Part shown: one piece after another, positions 10,448 through 21,216 of the stretch
Layout of the letters: each line of letters begins with the position of its first letter
Numbering within the stretch: position 1 is the stretch's first letter
NCBI GenBank assembly: GCA_007922225.1
Contig: ML680053.1
Coordinates: 3,691,660 to 3,755,659 of the forward strand
Direction: 5' to 3'
Origin: Emydura subglobosa
Lineage: Eukaryota > Chordata > Testudines > Chelidae
Length of the DNA stretch: 64,000 nt
Made by a program: the position numbers and the translations under genes
The notes under the pieces: generated by a model
Seen by the model: the letters and a program-made list of their open reading frames with translations, nothing else
Database searches by the model: none
Told to the model about the DNA's origin: nothing

Positions 10448-11472
10448 GTGTGAGTGAACATGCACCCTGGAATATATTTGTAAGTCTAATTTCTTGTGTC
10501 CTCTCTATAAATTACTGTAGATGATGTCATTTCTTCAGGGTGGAGCTGGTAGATTTCATTCAGATTTCTATATTACTTGATTTAGGGTTGGCTTTTTGTT
10601 TGGTTGGTTGGTTTTGATTTGTTTTTTGTTTTTTTCCCTAGCAGAATCCAAGTCCTCCAAAAATTTGGTTTCTTTGTAACTAGTGATGATAGGTAAAAGA
10701 TGGACTTGTTTTTGCTGAACTAGGACAAACACCAGGAGTGGTTGGATCCCAGTTGTATTTTACCTGATCTCTAAAAGTTCAAAGGATCTAGATAAACTGT
10801 CTTGATCCATTGCTGGTCATTAGATTATACTATGGAGGTGAGGAAGAGATTGAGACCCATTCTTCAGTTGGGCTATGGACAGGATACACAATGTACTGTG
10901 TGGGTCTGTTCTTGTAGATTCATGTTTCATACATTACAGTAGTCAAAATTTGACAGTTTGACAATCAGACTTGGCAGTTGCTTCTGTACCTGTGCGTGTT
11001 GCCTGGAAAAGAATGTGAGAAATGGTTATGATGTGCAGGATATGACCTAATCGTATAATTTACTGTTATTAATCAACCCAGCCAACGAGGTTCAGCTGAA
11101 ATTTCTAACATGAAGGCAACAGTCTTTCAGCCAAAGCTCATCACAAGGGTTGCACAATGGAAAGGATGGTGTCTTGAGCACCCTTCCCAAAATTTGCAAC
11201 AATAAACAAATCTGTGTCATCATAATTAGAGATGGCTCCAAACCAATCCTTGGACACGGACAGCCCCAAACATTTGGAGTGGGAAATGGGGGTTAAAAGA
11301 TGGATCTGAAATTTTCAGTTAGGACCTGATCTAACTTCCTTTAAAGTAAATGACACGACTCACCTTGCTTTCAGTGGGAGCTTAGTCAGACTCTTGGAGA
11401 CTCTTAGTCAGATCTCTGATTGATTGCAATACTGGACACCACAGATGTGCAAGGGTACCGCAGAAATATGGT
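10448..11472. other. Unclassified DNA
   Basis: No family is recognised. There is a T-rich simple run at about 10588-10637 with repeated 'ggttggttggttttg' and 'tttgtttttt' motifs, and otherwise unremarkable sequence. Confidence 0.5.
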
Positions 11473-11556
11473 CTGATTTTTGAGAGGTGCTGAGCACGGA
11501 CACATCCTAGTGAAGTCAACAGGAACCACAGGTGCTCAGTTCCTTTGAAAATCAGG
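11473..11556. mobile_element. Palindromic MITE, about 84 bp
   Basis: ctgatttttgagaggtgctg at the left faces tgctcagttcctttgaaaat plus cagg at the right, and these pair with few mismatches. The centre has the 'gaagtcaacaggaa' phrase common to palindromic amniote MITEs. There is no coding capacity. The flanking duplication could not be identified with confidence. Confidence 0.6.
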
Positions 11557-11606
11557 CTTTGGGTTTTGATAGTGCCATTTTCTTGATCATCTCGAGACTC
11601 TTTAGT

Positions 11607-11800
11607 CATTGGAACAATTTACCAAGGGGGTCATGGTGGATTTTACATTACTGGCAATTTTAAAATCAAGATTGGATGTTTTTCTGAAACGTATGTTTGA
11701 ACTAAAACAGGAATTATTTGGGGGGAAATTCTATGGCCTGTTACACAGGAGATCAGACTAGATCATAATGGTCCCTTCTGGCTTAGGAATCTGTGAATCA
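11607..11800 (+). mobile_element. CR1 LINE 3' end (TCTGTGA tail)
   Basis: The copy reads tggaacaatttaccaagggg, then caattttaaaatcaagattg, gatgtttttctgaaacg, ttacacaggagatcagacta and atggtcccttctggcttagg, ending at aatctgtga. This is the second CR1 tail type in this window, ending '...ggaatctatga' rather than '...gattctatga'. Confidence 0.9.
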
Positions 11801-11804
11801 TTTC

Positions 11805-11990
11805 ACAAACATGAATTAATCTTCATAACACCCTATGAGGTGGGGAAATATGGCTATCCTACAGAAAGAGAACCTGAGGCACAGCGAGGTTATGCGACTT
11901 GCTCAATGTCACACAGGGATTTTGTGGCAAATCCAGGAATTGCACACAGGAGTCCGGCTGCTTTCATTATGAAGCCTAAAACTAGGTGCT
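11805..11990 (-). repeat. MIR, reverse strand
   Basis: aacaccctatgaggtgggga, then aacctgaggcacagcgaggt, atgcgacttgctcaatgtc and acacaggagtccggctgc follow the antisense MIR core and 5' region. It directly abuts the CR1 3' end upstream. Confidence 0.75.
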
Positions 11991-12305
11991 ACCGACTCAG
12001 CTCAGGTTAGTCCAAATGTTTGTGATGCTTTCAAGTGAACTTCATTTGGAGCAAAGTGAGGCAGATTAGTTTCTTGGTGTTAAAACTTCATGAGACTGGT
12101 GCATTTGCCCAATTCTACTGTGAAACTTTACATCTGGGACCAAGCCCTGCTCAGGATTTTTGGCTTAATATGCACCCAATACTGAGGCAGAAGTCAGGGT
12201 CTGTGAGCCCATGTGAATCCAAACTTAGAGCTTATTCCTGGGAGATGCTAAGCACTTTCAACGGGTTGGCCCCTGCTCGACTTCTCCACACCTTGTTGCT
12301 GAAGG

Positions 12306-12400
12306 TTCATAGACCCTAAGGCCGGAAGGGACCATTATAATCCTGTTGTCTGACCTCCTGCCTAGAACACAGAACTTCACCCAGAAATTCCTGCATCAGG
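12306..12400 (-). mobile_element. CR1 3' end fragment, reverse strand
   Basis: The plus strand begins ttcatagaccctaaggccgg and continues aagggaccattataatc, then ctgacctcctgcctagaaca. This is the antisense of the CR1 3' end of the '...ggaatctatga' type. Confidence 0.75.
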
Positions 12401-13579
12401 CCATGTCCCTTTTGCGGGGCTCCACCACTAAATCCACTCTCTCCATGTGCAGCAGAGTGGAGAAGGCTGGATTTGTCCCTGGAGAGGGCTGGAATGTCTT
12501 TCCAGTACATGCTTGGGCATGGTTCTAGAATCTGTGCAGCTGGTATTGTCTGCTGTTCTCTTAATGCAACTAAAGCCAGCCCTTACAAAGGCTGTAAGGA
12601 CCGACTGCCTGCCCATGCTGGCTATCCAGGGAAAGCCCACTCCTCAATAATGTTCTAAGGACAACGGGCCCTTTGGGGCTCAGTAGACTTTTGATGATGA
12701 AACTGCCAGTGCTGTCTGAGCACAGTGTCTTTTGTGGCAACTTCCTGCTGAGACTCACTCAGAAGAGACCCCACTGGCATTGCCAAGGAACTATGCTTGT
12801 TGGTTCTCCTAGCAAAGCTCCAGTCTGTGGCCCACAAAGCACCCAGATTGCGTTGATTGATTAGTGTGCAAAGCTCTACCACACACTGGCAAGGTGAGAT
12901 TGTCTCCCTCTAGTGGTTGCCTGCCATAGAGGATAAAAACCTGCTACTACTTACTTACCATTGATTAGGTTACTCCTTTCGCTCATGCAGGTGGGGTTCC
13001 ATCCTTGCTTTCAGCCCTGGTGTCTGTGTATTGGCAGCTGCGAGTTGGACTCGGGTTGGAGAATGATTCTGCATGGGCCCTGGGTTTGCTCTTCCACTTC
13101 ATAAAATCTTCCTATGTGGTGACTTACGTTTCACAGTGCCCAAACAGAGAAGTTAGATGAAAACAAAACACTCTTGCTGGAAGTCTGCACAATAACACTA
13201 CTTGATTCCTTAGAATTTGGAATGGTAAAACAGAGAGAGAGACAAAGCAGGCTGCTCCCTGAAACAGAGGGGCACAACTCCCCACACCGTACTCTGGGCT
13301 GTCTGGCTGCAGACTGACTGCTGGGACCCACAATAACAGGGTTCACTGCAAGCAGGTGGCCCCCGCCCCGCACTCTTAAAGTGCTAGTTTGCAATTCCAA
13401 CACAGTCCTCAAGCCACCACATGAGTGTTGCCGTTATTGTTGCAATTTTTATCCTGAGTCTAGCAATTTGGGGGTGTTTTCATGCTGTCTATAAAAAACA
13501 TGATAAAAGGCTACTAACTTGCATTATTGTCAATGGGGCTGAAGCCAGCATGATAGACTGTAGGGAAATGGTGGCCATC
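12401..13579. other. Unclassified DNA
   Basis: Several overlapping open frames of 60-95 codons occur here on both strands (12,420-12,880 and 13,124-13,412). They lack recognisable domains or splice signals and shadow one another, so I do not call any gene. No repeat family is recognised. Confidence 0.45.
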
Positions 13580-14745
13580 ATAAGAATATAAGAACGGCCA
13601 TATTGGGTCAGATCATTGGTCCATCTAGCCAAGTCCCCTGCCTTCCAACAGTGGCTGGTGCCAGATGCTTCAGAGAGAATGAACAGAACATGCATGGGTT
13701 GCATCCTTGACCATCTTGGCTAATAATCATTGATGGACCTATCCTATCCTGAACTTCACTCATTCTTTTTTGAATCCGGTTATACATTTGGCCTTCACAG
13801 CATCCCCTGGGAACGAGCGCCATAGGTTGACTGTGCGTTGTGTGAAAAAGTATTTCCTTAGGTTTGTTTTAAACCTATTAATTTCATTGGTGACCCTTGG
13901 TTCATGTGTTATGGAAAGATGTAGCAGGTAAATAACACTTCCTAACTCACTTTCTCCACATCATTCATCATTTTATAGACCTCTATCATATCCCCTCTCC
14001 GTCTCTCTTCCAAGTCCCAGTCTTTTTAATCTCTCCTTATATGGTAGCTGTTCCATACACTTAATCATTTGTGTTGCCCTTCTCTGTACTTTTTACAATT
14101 CTAATATATCTTGTTGGAGCTGTGCCAAGCAGAGCTGCATGCTGTATTCCAGGTGTGAGTGTACCATGGATTTATAGAGTGGCATTGTATTTTTTGTCCG
14201 ATTATCTTTTTTCTAATGGTTTTTAACATTCTATTGGCTTTTTTGACTGCCGTTGCGTATTGAGCAGCTGTTTTCAGAGAACTATTCACAATGATTCCAA
14301 GATCTCTTTCTTGAGTGGTAACCGCTAATTTAGACCCCTCTCCCCCAATCATTTTGTACATGTTGTTGGGATTATGTTCTCCAATGTGCATTACTTTGCA
14401 CTTGTCAACATTGAATTTCAGCTGCCATTTTCTTGCCCAGTTGCTGTGTTAATGAGATCCCTTTGTAACTCTTCACAGTCTGCTTTGCACTTAACTATTT
14501 TGAGTAATTTTGTACCATCTGCAAACTTTGCCACCTCGTTTACCCATTTTTCCAGATGATTTATGAATATGTTGAACAGCACTGGCCCCGGTACAGATCA
14601 CAGGGGGACCCTCCTATATACCTCTCTCCACTGTGAAAAATGACTATTTATTCCTACCCTTTCTTTACTATTTTTTTAAACAGTTATTGATCCATGAATG
14701 GACCTTCCATTTTATCCCAGGACTGCTTCTCTAGATGTGGAAACG
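13580..14745 (-). mobile_element. CR1 LINE, reverse strand, about 1.17 kb
   Basis: The longest CR1 copy in the window. On the minus strand it starts inside the reverse-transcriptase end of ORF2, covering the antisense of phrases such as the RT-proximal 'GTRSL...' spacer. It passes the ORF2 C-terminus (14,391-14,101) and runs through the complete 3' UTR to the terminal phrase. On the plus strand that phrase appears as ataagaacggccatattggg, then tcagatcattggtccatcta. Indels and stops are frequent. Confidence 0.9.
14101..14391 (-). pseudogene. CR1 ORF2 C-terminal remnant
   Basis: A 96-codon frame on the minus strand contains MHIGEHNPNNMYKM, then TTQERDLGIIVNSSLK and AVKKANRMLKTIRKK. These are the conserved CR1 ORF2 blocks after the reverse transcriptase ('vMHlG..Np...Y', 'eRDLGViV...LK', 'KKANr.LG'). 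The tail of the frame (HSINPWYTHTWNT) corresponds to 'lYksLVRPhLEY' in degenerate form. It belongs to a decayed retrotransposon. Confidence 0.85.
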
Positions 14746-15707
14746 AGGTTGCCCTTAATAAAGATGGCTGCCACCTCCCACTGTTTTCAGTGAGACTGAA
14801 GCCATGCCTACAAGCAAAATGGCTGTCAGTCTGTGGGACAGGAGGCTAGACAGAATGTTTTTGGCACTTAAGGACTGTGAGGAGCAGCAGAAATAATGTA
14901 GAAGGTACATGGGAAGGTTGAGAAGGGAGCAGGAAGCAGAGTGAGGGATTGCAGGGGAATTGGGGGCAGGATGCAGGAGACTATTTAGGGGAACAGGGTA
15001 ATGTGAAGAGCATGAGAGAGACTGAGCTGGGGGGCACTGGAAGGGATGGGATAGCAGCCCCCTCATCCTGGGAGCAGTGGAGTGCAAGGGGAGTCCCTAG
15101 CAGCCCTTGGGAAGGATGCACTTCTGCATGTGTCTCTTCTGTGGTGGCTTTTCCCTAAAGCGTCAAGATCCAGGAGGCAAAAATTCCCCATTTACTATTT
15201 TAGAAGATCTCATGATTTTTAAGCCAATGTCATGATTTTGGAGGGGGGGAGGCGCGGATCTGACTTGTGGCTTTTGAACATGTGGAACTGGCAGTCCTGC
15301 TGATTGAGCTTCTCACTAAGCAAGAAGCTGGAGTCAAGGGTAGAGAAATGAAGACGTCACAGGCTGGTTTTGCCAATAACAAGATTCCTCGGCAGTCCCA
15401 TGCTGTTCGAGGCTCCCTGCCCAGACAAGCCAGGTGAATTCCGTGCACATCTATATTCCCTATAAGGTCCAGTATCTCCTGCAATGTCAGTCTGTCAGGT
15501 TTAACAGATTATTACTACATTAAAGTCATACGTTGCAAATCATGCAGCCTTTGCCTGTTGTTATTTCAGGTGTGTATGGAGGGAGAATTTAGGTATTAAA
15601 GAGGATAAAATTACTGAACCACCTGGAAACTCAGGGCTGCTGTCCAAAATGAGTATGTTAAGTAAGGATTGAACCCCTAGAAAATTGTGATGAATGAAGA
15701 TATTTAT
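14746..15707. other. Unclassified DNA with a dispersed-repeat fragment
   Basis: No gene is recognised. At about 15,205-15,290 (gatctcatgatttttaagcc, then atgattttggagg) there is a fragment like the 'catgattttt...' dispersed repeat also seen at 36,560-36,630. The remainder is purine-rich near 14,880-15,060 and otherwise unremarkable. Confidence 0.4.
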
Positions 15708-15790
15708 TTTACAGTAGTGCCTAGAGGCCCACAGCTGAGATCGCAACCTCATTTGTGCTAGGTGCTGTACAAACCCATAGTCGGAAGGGC
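15708..15790 (-). repeat. MIR/L2-type tail, reverse strand
   Basis: tttacagtagtgcctagagg, then cctcatttgtgctaggtgct and gtacaaacccatagtcgg are the antisense tail phrases. The unit breaks off at about 15,790. Confidence 0.65.
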
Positions 15791-16007
15791 TTCGAGGCCG
15801 AGATTGTTGCTATTTGACCTTAGTAATCAACACCACAGGTGGGGATGCATGTCCACAAACTGCTTTCCATCCTGCCTCCTAGATGTCTAACACCTCTCCT
15901 TATTGGCTAGTCCTCAAGTATCCAAACCTCATCCCATTAAGCTGTCACCCCCACTTGCGAATGCTAGCAAACACCCCAAACTAGTAGTTGTTGCCTTAGC
16001 ATACTTA

Positions 16008-16085
16008 CTGTTTGCACTACAGCAACGCCCACCATGTGCTAGGAGCTGTCCACACATCTAGAAAGGCACTATCTCTGCTTCACAC
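16008..16085 (-). repeat. MIR/L2-type tail fragment, reverse strand
   Basis: tttgcactacagcaacgccc, then ccatgtgctaggagctgtcc and acacatctagaaagg are a degenerate copy of the antisense tail. Confidence 0.5.
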
Positions 16086-16659
16086 TGGTGGAGCAAACAG
16101 ATGGGAAGGGCTGGTGCTCTTGGGGTAAAGTTGTAAACTCCACTGAGGTCAGAAAAATACACTTCTCGCCAGGATTTGCCAACCATTCGAATGGGATGAC
16201 ATGAGAGGGAAAATGTGAAGTGAATATCAGGATCCACCTCCTAAAAGTATCTATGCGATAGATCTAATCCCATCGCCATTGAAACTGAGCATCACCGTAT
16301 CTCAGAGGTATCTGGCTGTGGAATAGCCTCCACCAAAAGTGGTGGAATCCCCATGACTTGGGACTTTTCAAACTAGGCTGGGCAAACCACCAAGAAATGC
16401 CCTGCAGGGAACAATCCCGGCTTGGCAGAAAGGTTGACCTGGAAGGTCTAATGGAACTTTGTCCATCTGTAACATTTGGTCCAGAAGCTGGGCCTTGTCC
16501 AGTAATAAGATATTCCATGTCTTGACTTTTTATCTCCCAACCCATATGCTGACACTCCAGGAAAGGAAGAGAAGAAAATACTGAGCTAGCACATTTTCCT
16601 TTTCACTGCTCTTGCTCCTGGTGATGCCAGGAGGAAGAGAAAAAAGATGGTCTGTAGGG
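16086..16659. other. Unclassified DNA
   Basis: Nothing recognisable. A 93-codon open frame on the minus strand (16,264-16,545) has no motif and is judged chance. Confidence 0.45.
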
Positions 16660-16885
16660 TGCTGACTTGGGTTCAATTCATAACTGTGACACAGCCCTTC
16701 TGTTTGACCTTGGGAAAGTCACTTAGCCTCTCTGTGCCTCAGTTGCTCTTCTGTACAGTGGGGATAATAGCACTGCCCTGATTCACAGGGCTGTTGTAAG
16801 GATAAATACATTAAAGACGATGAGGTGCTCAGATGCTCTGGGGATGGGGACAATAGATGCCCATAAGATGAATAGAGAGAGGGAC
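16660..16885 (+). repeat. MIR, plus strand
   Basis: The copy is nearly full length: ttgggttcaattcataactg, then tttgaccttgggaaagtcac, ttagcctctctgtgcctcag, tgtacagtggggataatagc, ctgttgtaaggataaataca and gaggtgctcagatgctctgg. This follows the MIR consensus order from tRNA-related 5' region through the core to the 3' part. Confidence 0.85.
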
Positions 16886-17464
16886 AGGGCACGTTATTTG
16901 TGATGCTGGGATAAGCGTGTCTCTCTGAGTTGCTGCTCAACTCACAGGAGGCTAAAGTGTTTGCCAGAGAAATGGCATGTGGTTTTTATGGAGTCCCTGA
17001 ATGTCCAGGGTGCTTGGTGAGTGACGGTCAAAATAATAGCTTGGTGTCTTTTCTGAGGGGGCGGCTGGCTCAGCCACACCTCTGGAAAGAGCCCATCTGC
17101 AGTGTCTGAATGATGGGCTCAGTAAGCAGCTTCTTGGGTGAGAGGAGTGAAAAATGACAGTCATTTCCTGCACATGCCAAGCGCAGAGAACCATTCCCCC
17201 CTGCCGGTTTACGAGGTTGCAGTCACTGGAAATTCATTAAAGGCAACAGAGCCCATCAGTTCGGAGGGAAATTGAATGAAAGGAAATGAGTTGCTGAAGC
17301 TTCATGGAAAACTTGGAAAAACTTTGTTTAAAAAGCACCGGACCTGAGTGTGTTCTGACGCACTGGAGAGTCACGCCGTTGAATCCAATGGAATCAAGTC
17401 ATGGAGGCCAAACTGCAGTAACTGTTGAAGTGTTTCCAGGCCCAGTTTAGGACCAAAGATGACC
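16886..17464. other. Unclassified DNA
   Basis: No repeat or gene recognised before the hAT pair. Confidence 0.45.
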
Positions 17465-17472
17465 ATCTAGAT

Positions 17473-17665
17473 CAGTGGTTCTCAACCCGGGGCCCGTGGG
17501 CTGCCTGCAGCCCAGTCAGCACATAGCAGAGACCCATGTGACATCCTCAGGCCCATACAGCTAGTGTGTGTGTGTGTGTATATCTATATTGTGTGGCTGT
17601 GGCCCGCATAACACACAGAGAGCTGCCACTGTGGCCCACAGCGGTAAATAGGTTGAGAACCAATG
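17473..17665. mobile_element. Non-autonomous hAT element, 193 bp
   Basis: The ends are cagtggttctcaacc at 17,473 and ggttgagaaccaatg ending 17,665 (14 of 15 bases complementary). The left flank 17,465-17,472 is atctagat and the right flank 17,666-17,673 is atcaagat, an 8-bp duplication with one mismatch. The interior has a short (tg)n run at 17,563-17,579 and GC-rich arms. No coding capacity. It abuts a second hAT element on the right. Confidence 0.85.
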
Positions 17666-17673
17666 ATCAAGAT

Positions 17674-18489
17674 CTGTGGTTCCCCATCTTTGAGTGAAAG
17701 CCCCCCCGGTTAACACTAGGTGAAACACAGGACCCCCTGCCCCCTCACCGGCCATAAACACACACAACCCCTATAAACACAAGTAATAATCAGGGCTCCC
17801 ATATGGGGGGGGGAAGGGTACACTTTATCGGGGCCCCCGGCGGCCCTAGGGCCCCCTGCCCATCCTGCAACCCTCATTACCAAAAGGAAAAAATTGTTCA
17901 TGGCTCATAAGATTGTATGTATGGGATGAGGATTGTGGTGTGTGTGGGGGGGAGTGGGCCGGAGTTACAAGTTTGTACTGGGCCTGAAAAAATTATGCTT
18001 GGGCCCTGGTAATAACAACACTAAATTACATAAATAAGAATAAATTACTCTTAGCCGAGTAAGAAGCGAAGCCTTCCTGGGTGCAGCTGCCATTACACGC
18101 CCTATATGGGCCTGCCTCTTCCTGTCCCTCATGGATGGAGGATAATGGAGGTGGCGGCAGGCCCTGGTGGGTTGGCCGGGGTTGCGCCAGGCCCCCACCA
18201 GTATGGGGCTGCTCTGGGCGGGTGCCCGGCCTGCTTGGGGCTGGAGGGGAGGCTAAGCCTCTGGAGTGAGCTTAGGAGGGCTGCTGCTTTGCTCTGGCCA
18301 GGCACCTGGCTGGCATGGAGCTTGGGGGGCTGCTCCTCCATTCCAGCTGGTGCGGAGCTGAGGGGGGCGGTGCCCAGCCAGCGTCAGGCTCGGGGCTAAA
18401 TTACCTCAGTATTACAGAAGCCTCACGGGGCCCCAGTAATCTTTGGCACCCTCCCAAGGGGGTCACACACTCCAGGTTGGGAACTGTTG
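17674..18489. mobile_element. Non-autonomous hAT-like element, 816 bp, adjacent to another
   Basis: The left end ctgtggttccccatct and the right end aggttgggaactgttg pair with a few mismatches. They resemble the common hAT end 'cagtggttcccaacct'. The right flank 18,490-18,497 is atctagat; the left flank 17,666-17,673 is atcaagat. So the two neighbouring elements are bounded by three copies of one 8-bp target. The interior 18,100-18,400 is very GC-rich and carries overlapping chance open frames. Because of its length it could itself be composite. Confidence 0.65.
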
Positions 18490-18524
18490 ATCTAGATGGC
18501 GAAAACAAGGGATGAGGGGAAAGG

Positions 18525-18690
18525 AAAGATCATTATCCCCAGTTTGCAGGTGGGGAACTGAGCCCCAGAGAGATAAAGTGACCTGTCCATGGTAACACGG
18601 GGAGTCTGTGGCAGAGGCAGGAGCTGAGATCTAAGTCCCAGCCCAGTTCTTCAACCACAAGTCCCCTCTTGCACCCAGGAAACAATATTC
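18525..18690 (-). repeat. MIR, reverse strand
   Basis: cattatccccagtttgcagg, then tggggaactgagccccagag, agataaagtgacctgtcca and gtggcagaggcaggagctga are the antisense MIR core and flank. The region after it (to about 18,850) may be the unit's continuation. It shares 29 of 30 bases (ctttccacttcctgtcctaa and onward, 18,811-18,840) with 51,659-51,688. Confidence 0.75.
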
Positions 18691-18850
18691 TTTTTCTATG
18701 GCCTTATATGGAGAGGGCACCATAGTACCAGAGCAGAACAGGAGACCTGGGTTCAGGTCTTCTAAGTCCTACATGAGTGTCCTAACTGCAGAACCATCCT
18801 TCCGACTGCTCTTTCCACTTCCTGTCCTAAACTGTTGGGCAGTGTTTCTG

Positions 18851-19350
18851 TGCCCAGTGGCAACCACAGAAAAGTAGCCAAGCTGTTCTTTTGACTGGCC
18901 CACTCTGAGGTTGATCTCAGTGGAGGCTTCTACACGCTATTGTAACACAACAGAGCTGGATGAAAAATGGAAGCTTCTGTCTGTGGAGGAGAGAAATGAA
19001 ATGCCACGCTCGGGGTTTTTTTAAAAATAAAAAAATCAAAGTTTTTAATTTAAATTATAAAATTTTTTAATTTGCCAAACGAATCTGACAACACTATTGA
19101 TAATAGTTTTGAGAATCTTTAACAAAAAAAGCTGACAATTTTTTTGAGGGGGAAAAATGTTTTTTATAAAAGGCAACATTTTCCCATGAAAAATGCTTCA
19201 TTTGAAAAATTTGGAATCAGTTTTAAATATAAACAAATTTTAAAATATCCAACTGTAGCTGCAGGGGAAGCTTTAGGAAGATGGAATATAATTGTTGAAG
19301 GTGGAATGGAGTCAGGTTTAACTCCAATATTTCTTTTGGAATCTTTGCTA
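18851..19350. other. Unclassified AT-rich DNA
   Basis: An A/T-rich stretch (about 19,018-19,250) with many short A and T runs. No gene or repeat family recognised. Confidence 0.45.
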
Positions 19351-19445
19351 ATTCATAGAATCCGAGAAGATTAGGGTTGGACGGGCTCTCAGGAGGTCAT
19401 CTAGTCCAACCCCCTGCTCGAAGCAGGACCAACCCTGACCAGTTG
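19351..19445 (-). mobile_element. CR1 LINE 3' end, reverse strand
   Basis: The plus strand reads attcatagaatccgagaaga, then ttagggttggacgggctctc, aggaggtcatctagtccaac and ccctgctcgaagcaggacc. This is the antisense of the CR1 3' end of the 'gattctatga' type. The copy is only about 95 bases. Confidence 0.9.
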
Positions 19446-19504
19446 GTTAAGACCATGCAGTGATCTCACCCATCAAGTGCCAAGTACTTTATCCATGTAT
19501 TAAT

Positions 19505-19715
19505 AGAGATAATTAATAATAACTCTCTCTTATTGAGTACTTTTGATGTGTGGATCTATGCACTTTGCCAAGAAAGGAAGTAATATTATCCCAATTTTGC
19601 AGAAAAGGAAACTGAGGCATGGGGTGAAAAGTGGTCTGCCAAGGTGATCTAGCAGGCAGTGGCAGAGCCAGCTATAGAGTGGAATTCAGGTCTTCTGAGA
19701 CCTAGTCCAGTGATC
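19505..19715 (-). repeat. MIR, reverse strand
   Basis: ttattgagtacttttgatgt, then tattatcccaattttgcaga, aaggaaactgaggcatgggg and gcagtggcagagccagc are the antisense MIR running from 3' part to 5' part. Confidence 0.8.
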
Positions 19716-20446
19716 ACTGCCATCTCCAGCTTGTATTTAGCAATTTCTTTTTCTAGTGAAGAACTTGCATCGGTGGAAGGAGCTGGCCCACATCTAACGT
19801 AACGTTCTTGTAGAGTTTCCTGAGTAATGGTTCTGTCACTGTACAACCGCTAGCAAGAACACTTTGCAAAATGTTGCAATCTTTCAAATTGACAGCACCC
19901 TTGCCAGTGGTTTTACAAGCATCTGCTGCAGAATAACACGCCCTGGAACTCAGTGCTGGGTGAGGAAAAGAGCAAACTAAGTCCAGTGCAAACCTTCTTT
20001 CATTCCAAGACTTTAATCTTAGCATATGGCTTTGGGGCTTGATCCTGCAAATGTTTACCCAGGTTAGTCATCCCTCTGGTGTCAGTGGAAGCTGCAAGTT
20101 CTCAGCGCCTTGGGTCCCTTTTATTTAGGTGCCTGAATATGGAGTTCCATATCCAACTTTAAACAACCAAGTTTGAACGTGGCTGACCCAAGGCCACCTG
20201 AAATGAGTGGGTACCTGAATTTCTATGTCAGTTCTGTCTGCTGAGTCTATTCACTGATGGTCTTTCTCATGTGGACACCTGTCCACTATGAATTGGACTG
20301 AAATCACCTCATTCCACCTGGGTCATCAAACAGCTACCAGAATAGTAACACCTTTTGGTCACTCACTTTTGGAACTGGCTTTCCAGGGGTGTAAGAGTCC
20401 ATAGCCCGTTGCTGATCCTCTGAGCCACTCGGCCTCTTTGAGATTT
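19716..20446. other. Unclassified DNA
   Basis: No gene recognised. A MITE-like arm is visible at about 20,036-20,070 (gcttgatcctgcaaatgttt) and another at about 20,125-20,165 (taggtgcctgaatatggag). Only single arms are seen. Confidence 0.4.
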
Positions 20447-20575
20447 TATTACTATTATTCATTCTTTAGAGGGCAGCAGCTCTCCGGTTGTGCTGGGCCC
20501 TGTACAGACATACAGGGAGTCACAGTCCCTGCCCCAGTGAGGTTACAACCTAAAAGCCAAACAAACAGAGAAGGG
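20447..20575 (-). repeat. MIR/L2-type tail, reverse strand
   Basis: attactattattcattcttt, then tctccggttgtgctgggccc, tgtacagacatacagggagt, cacagtccctgccccagtga and ggttacaacctaaaagc are the antisense tail in order, with the ATT repeat at its outer edge. Confidence 0.75.
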
Positions 20576-20638
20576 TCGATAGGGAAGGGACACTATACGA
20601 GTGAGGTTAGCCACATCTTTGATGGGGCAGGGGTGTGC

Positions 20639-20655
20639 TTTTTTTTTTTTTTTTT
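20639..20655. repeat. T17 homopolymer
   Basis: Seventeen consecutive T bases. No LINE with a poly(A) tail is recognisable beside it. Confidence 0.9.
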
Positions 20656-21084
20656 AAACGTTCTGTAAAAATATAGACCTATCCCCCACTGCCCGCTTCC
20701 TAGCTGTGGCTAATTTCTTGTAGGCACCATAGCAGCAGGGGGTCTGGATGGGGGATTAGAGTGCAGAGAAGGCATTAGCCTGAAGTTCCATCTCAAGAAG
20801 AGGATTTCATGCATAGGAGAGATGGGATACTAGATGGGGAGGGCGCTGAGGTTGCTACAAAGAATTCTTTCCCAGGTATCTGGCTGGTGGGTCTCACCCA
20901 GGTGTTTAGAGTCTAACTGATCGCCATATTTGGAATCAGGAATGCATTTTCCCCCAGTTGGATTGGCAGATACCTGGGAGGTGGGGGGGTCTCCTTCCAC
21001 GGCAGCGTGGGGGTGTGGATCACTTGCTGGTTTGAACTAGAGTAAATAGTGGATTTTCTGTGACATCAAGTTTTTAAATCTTGA
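20656..21084. other. Unclassified DNA
   Basis: Nothing recognised between the T run and the next CR1 fragment. Confidence 0.45.
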
Positions 21085-21216
21085 TTTGAGGACTTCAGTA
21101 ACTCAGCCAGAGGGTATAGACCTATTACAGGCATGGATGGATGAGATTCTGTGGCCTGTGATGTGCAGGAGGTCAGACTAGATGGTCTCTTCTGGCCTTA
21201 AAGTCTGTGAGTCTAG
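21085..21216 (+). mobile_element. CR1 LINE 3' end fragment
   Basis: ttcagtaactcagccagagg, then gagattctgtggcctgtgat, gcaggaggtcagactagatg and gtctcttctggccttaaagt, ending tctgtgagtct. A CR1 3' end of the '...atctatga' tail type. Confidence 0.85.

Noticed and set aside
18100..18400. GC-rich island as a promoter CpG island
   Set aside because: It lies inside an 816-bp hAT-like element bounded by 8-bp duplications; the composition is explained by the transposon interior.
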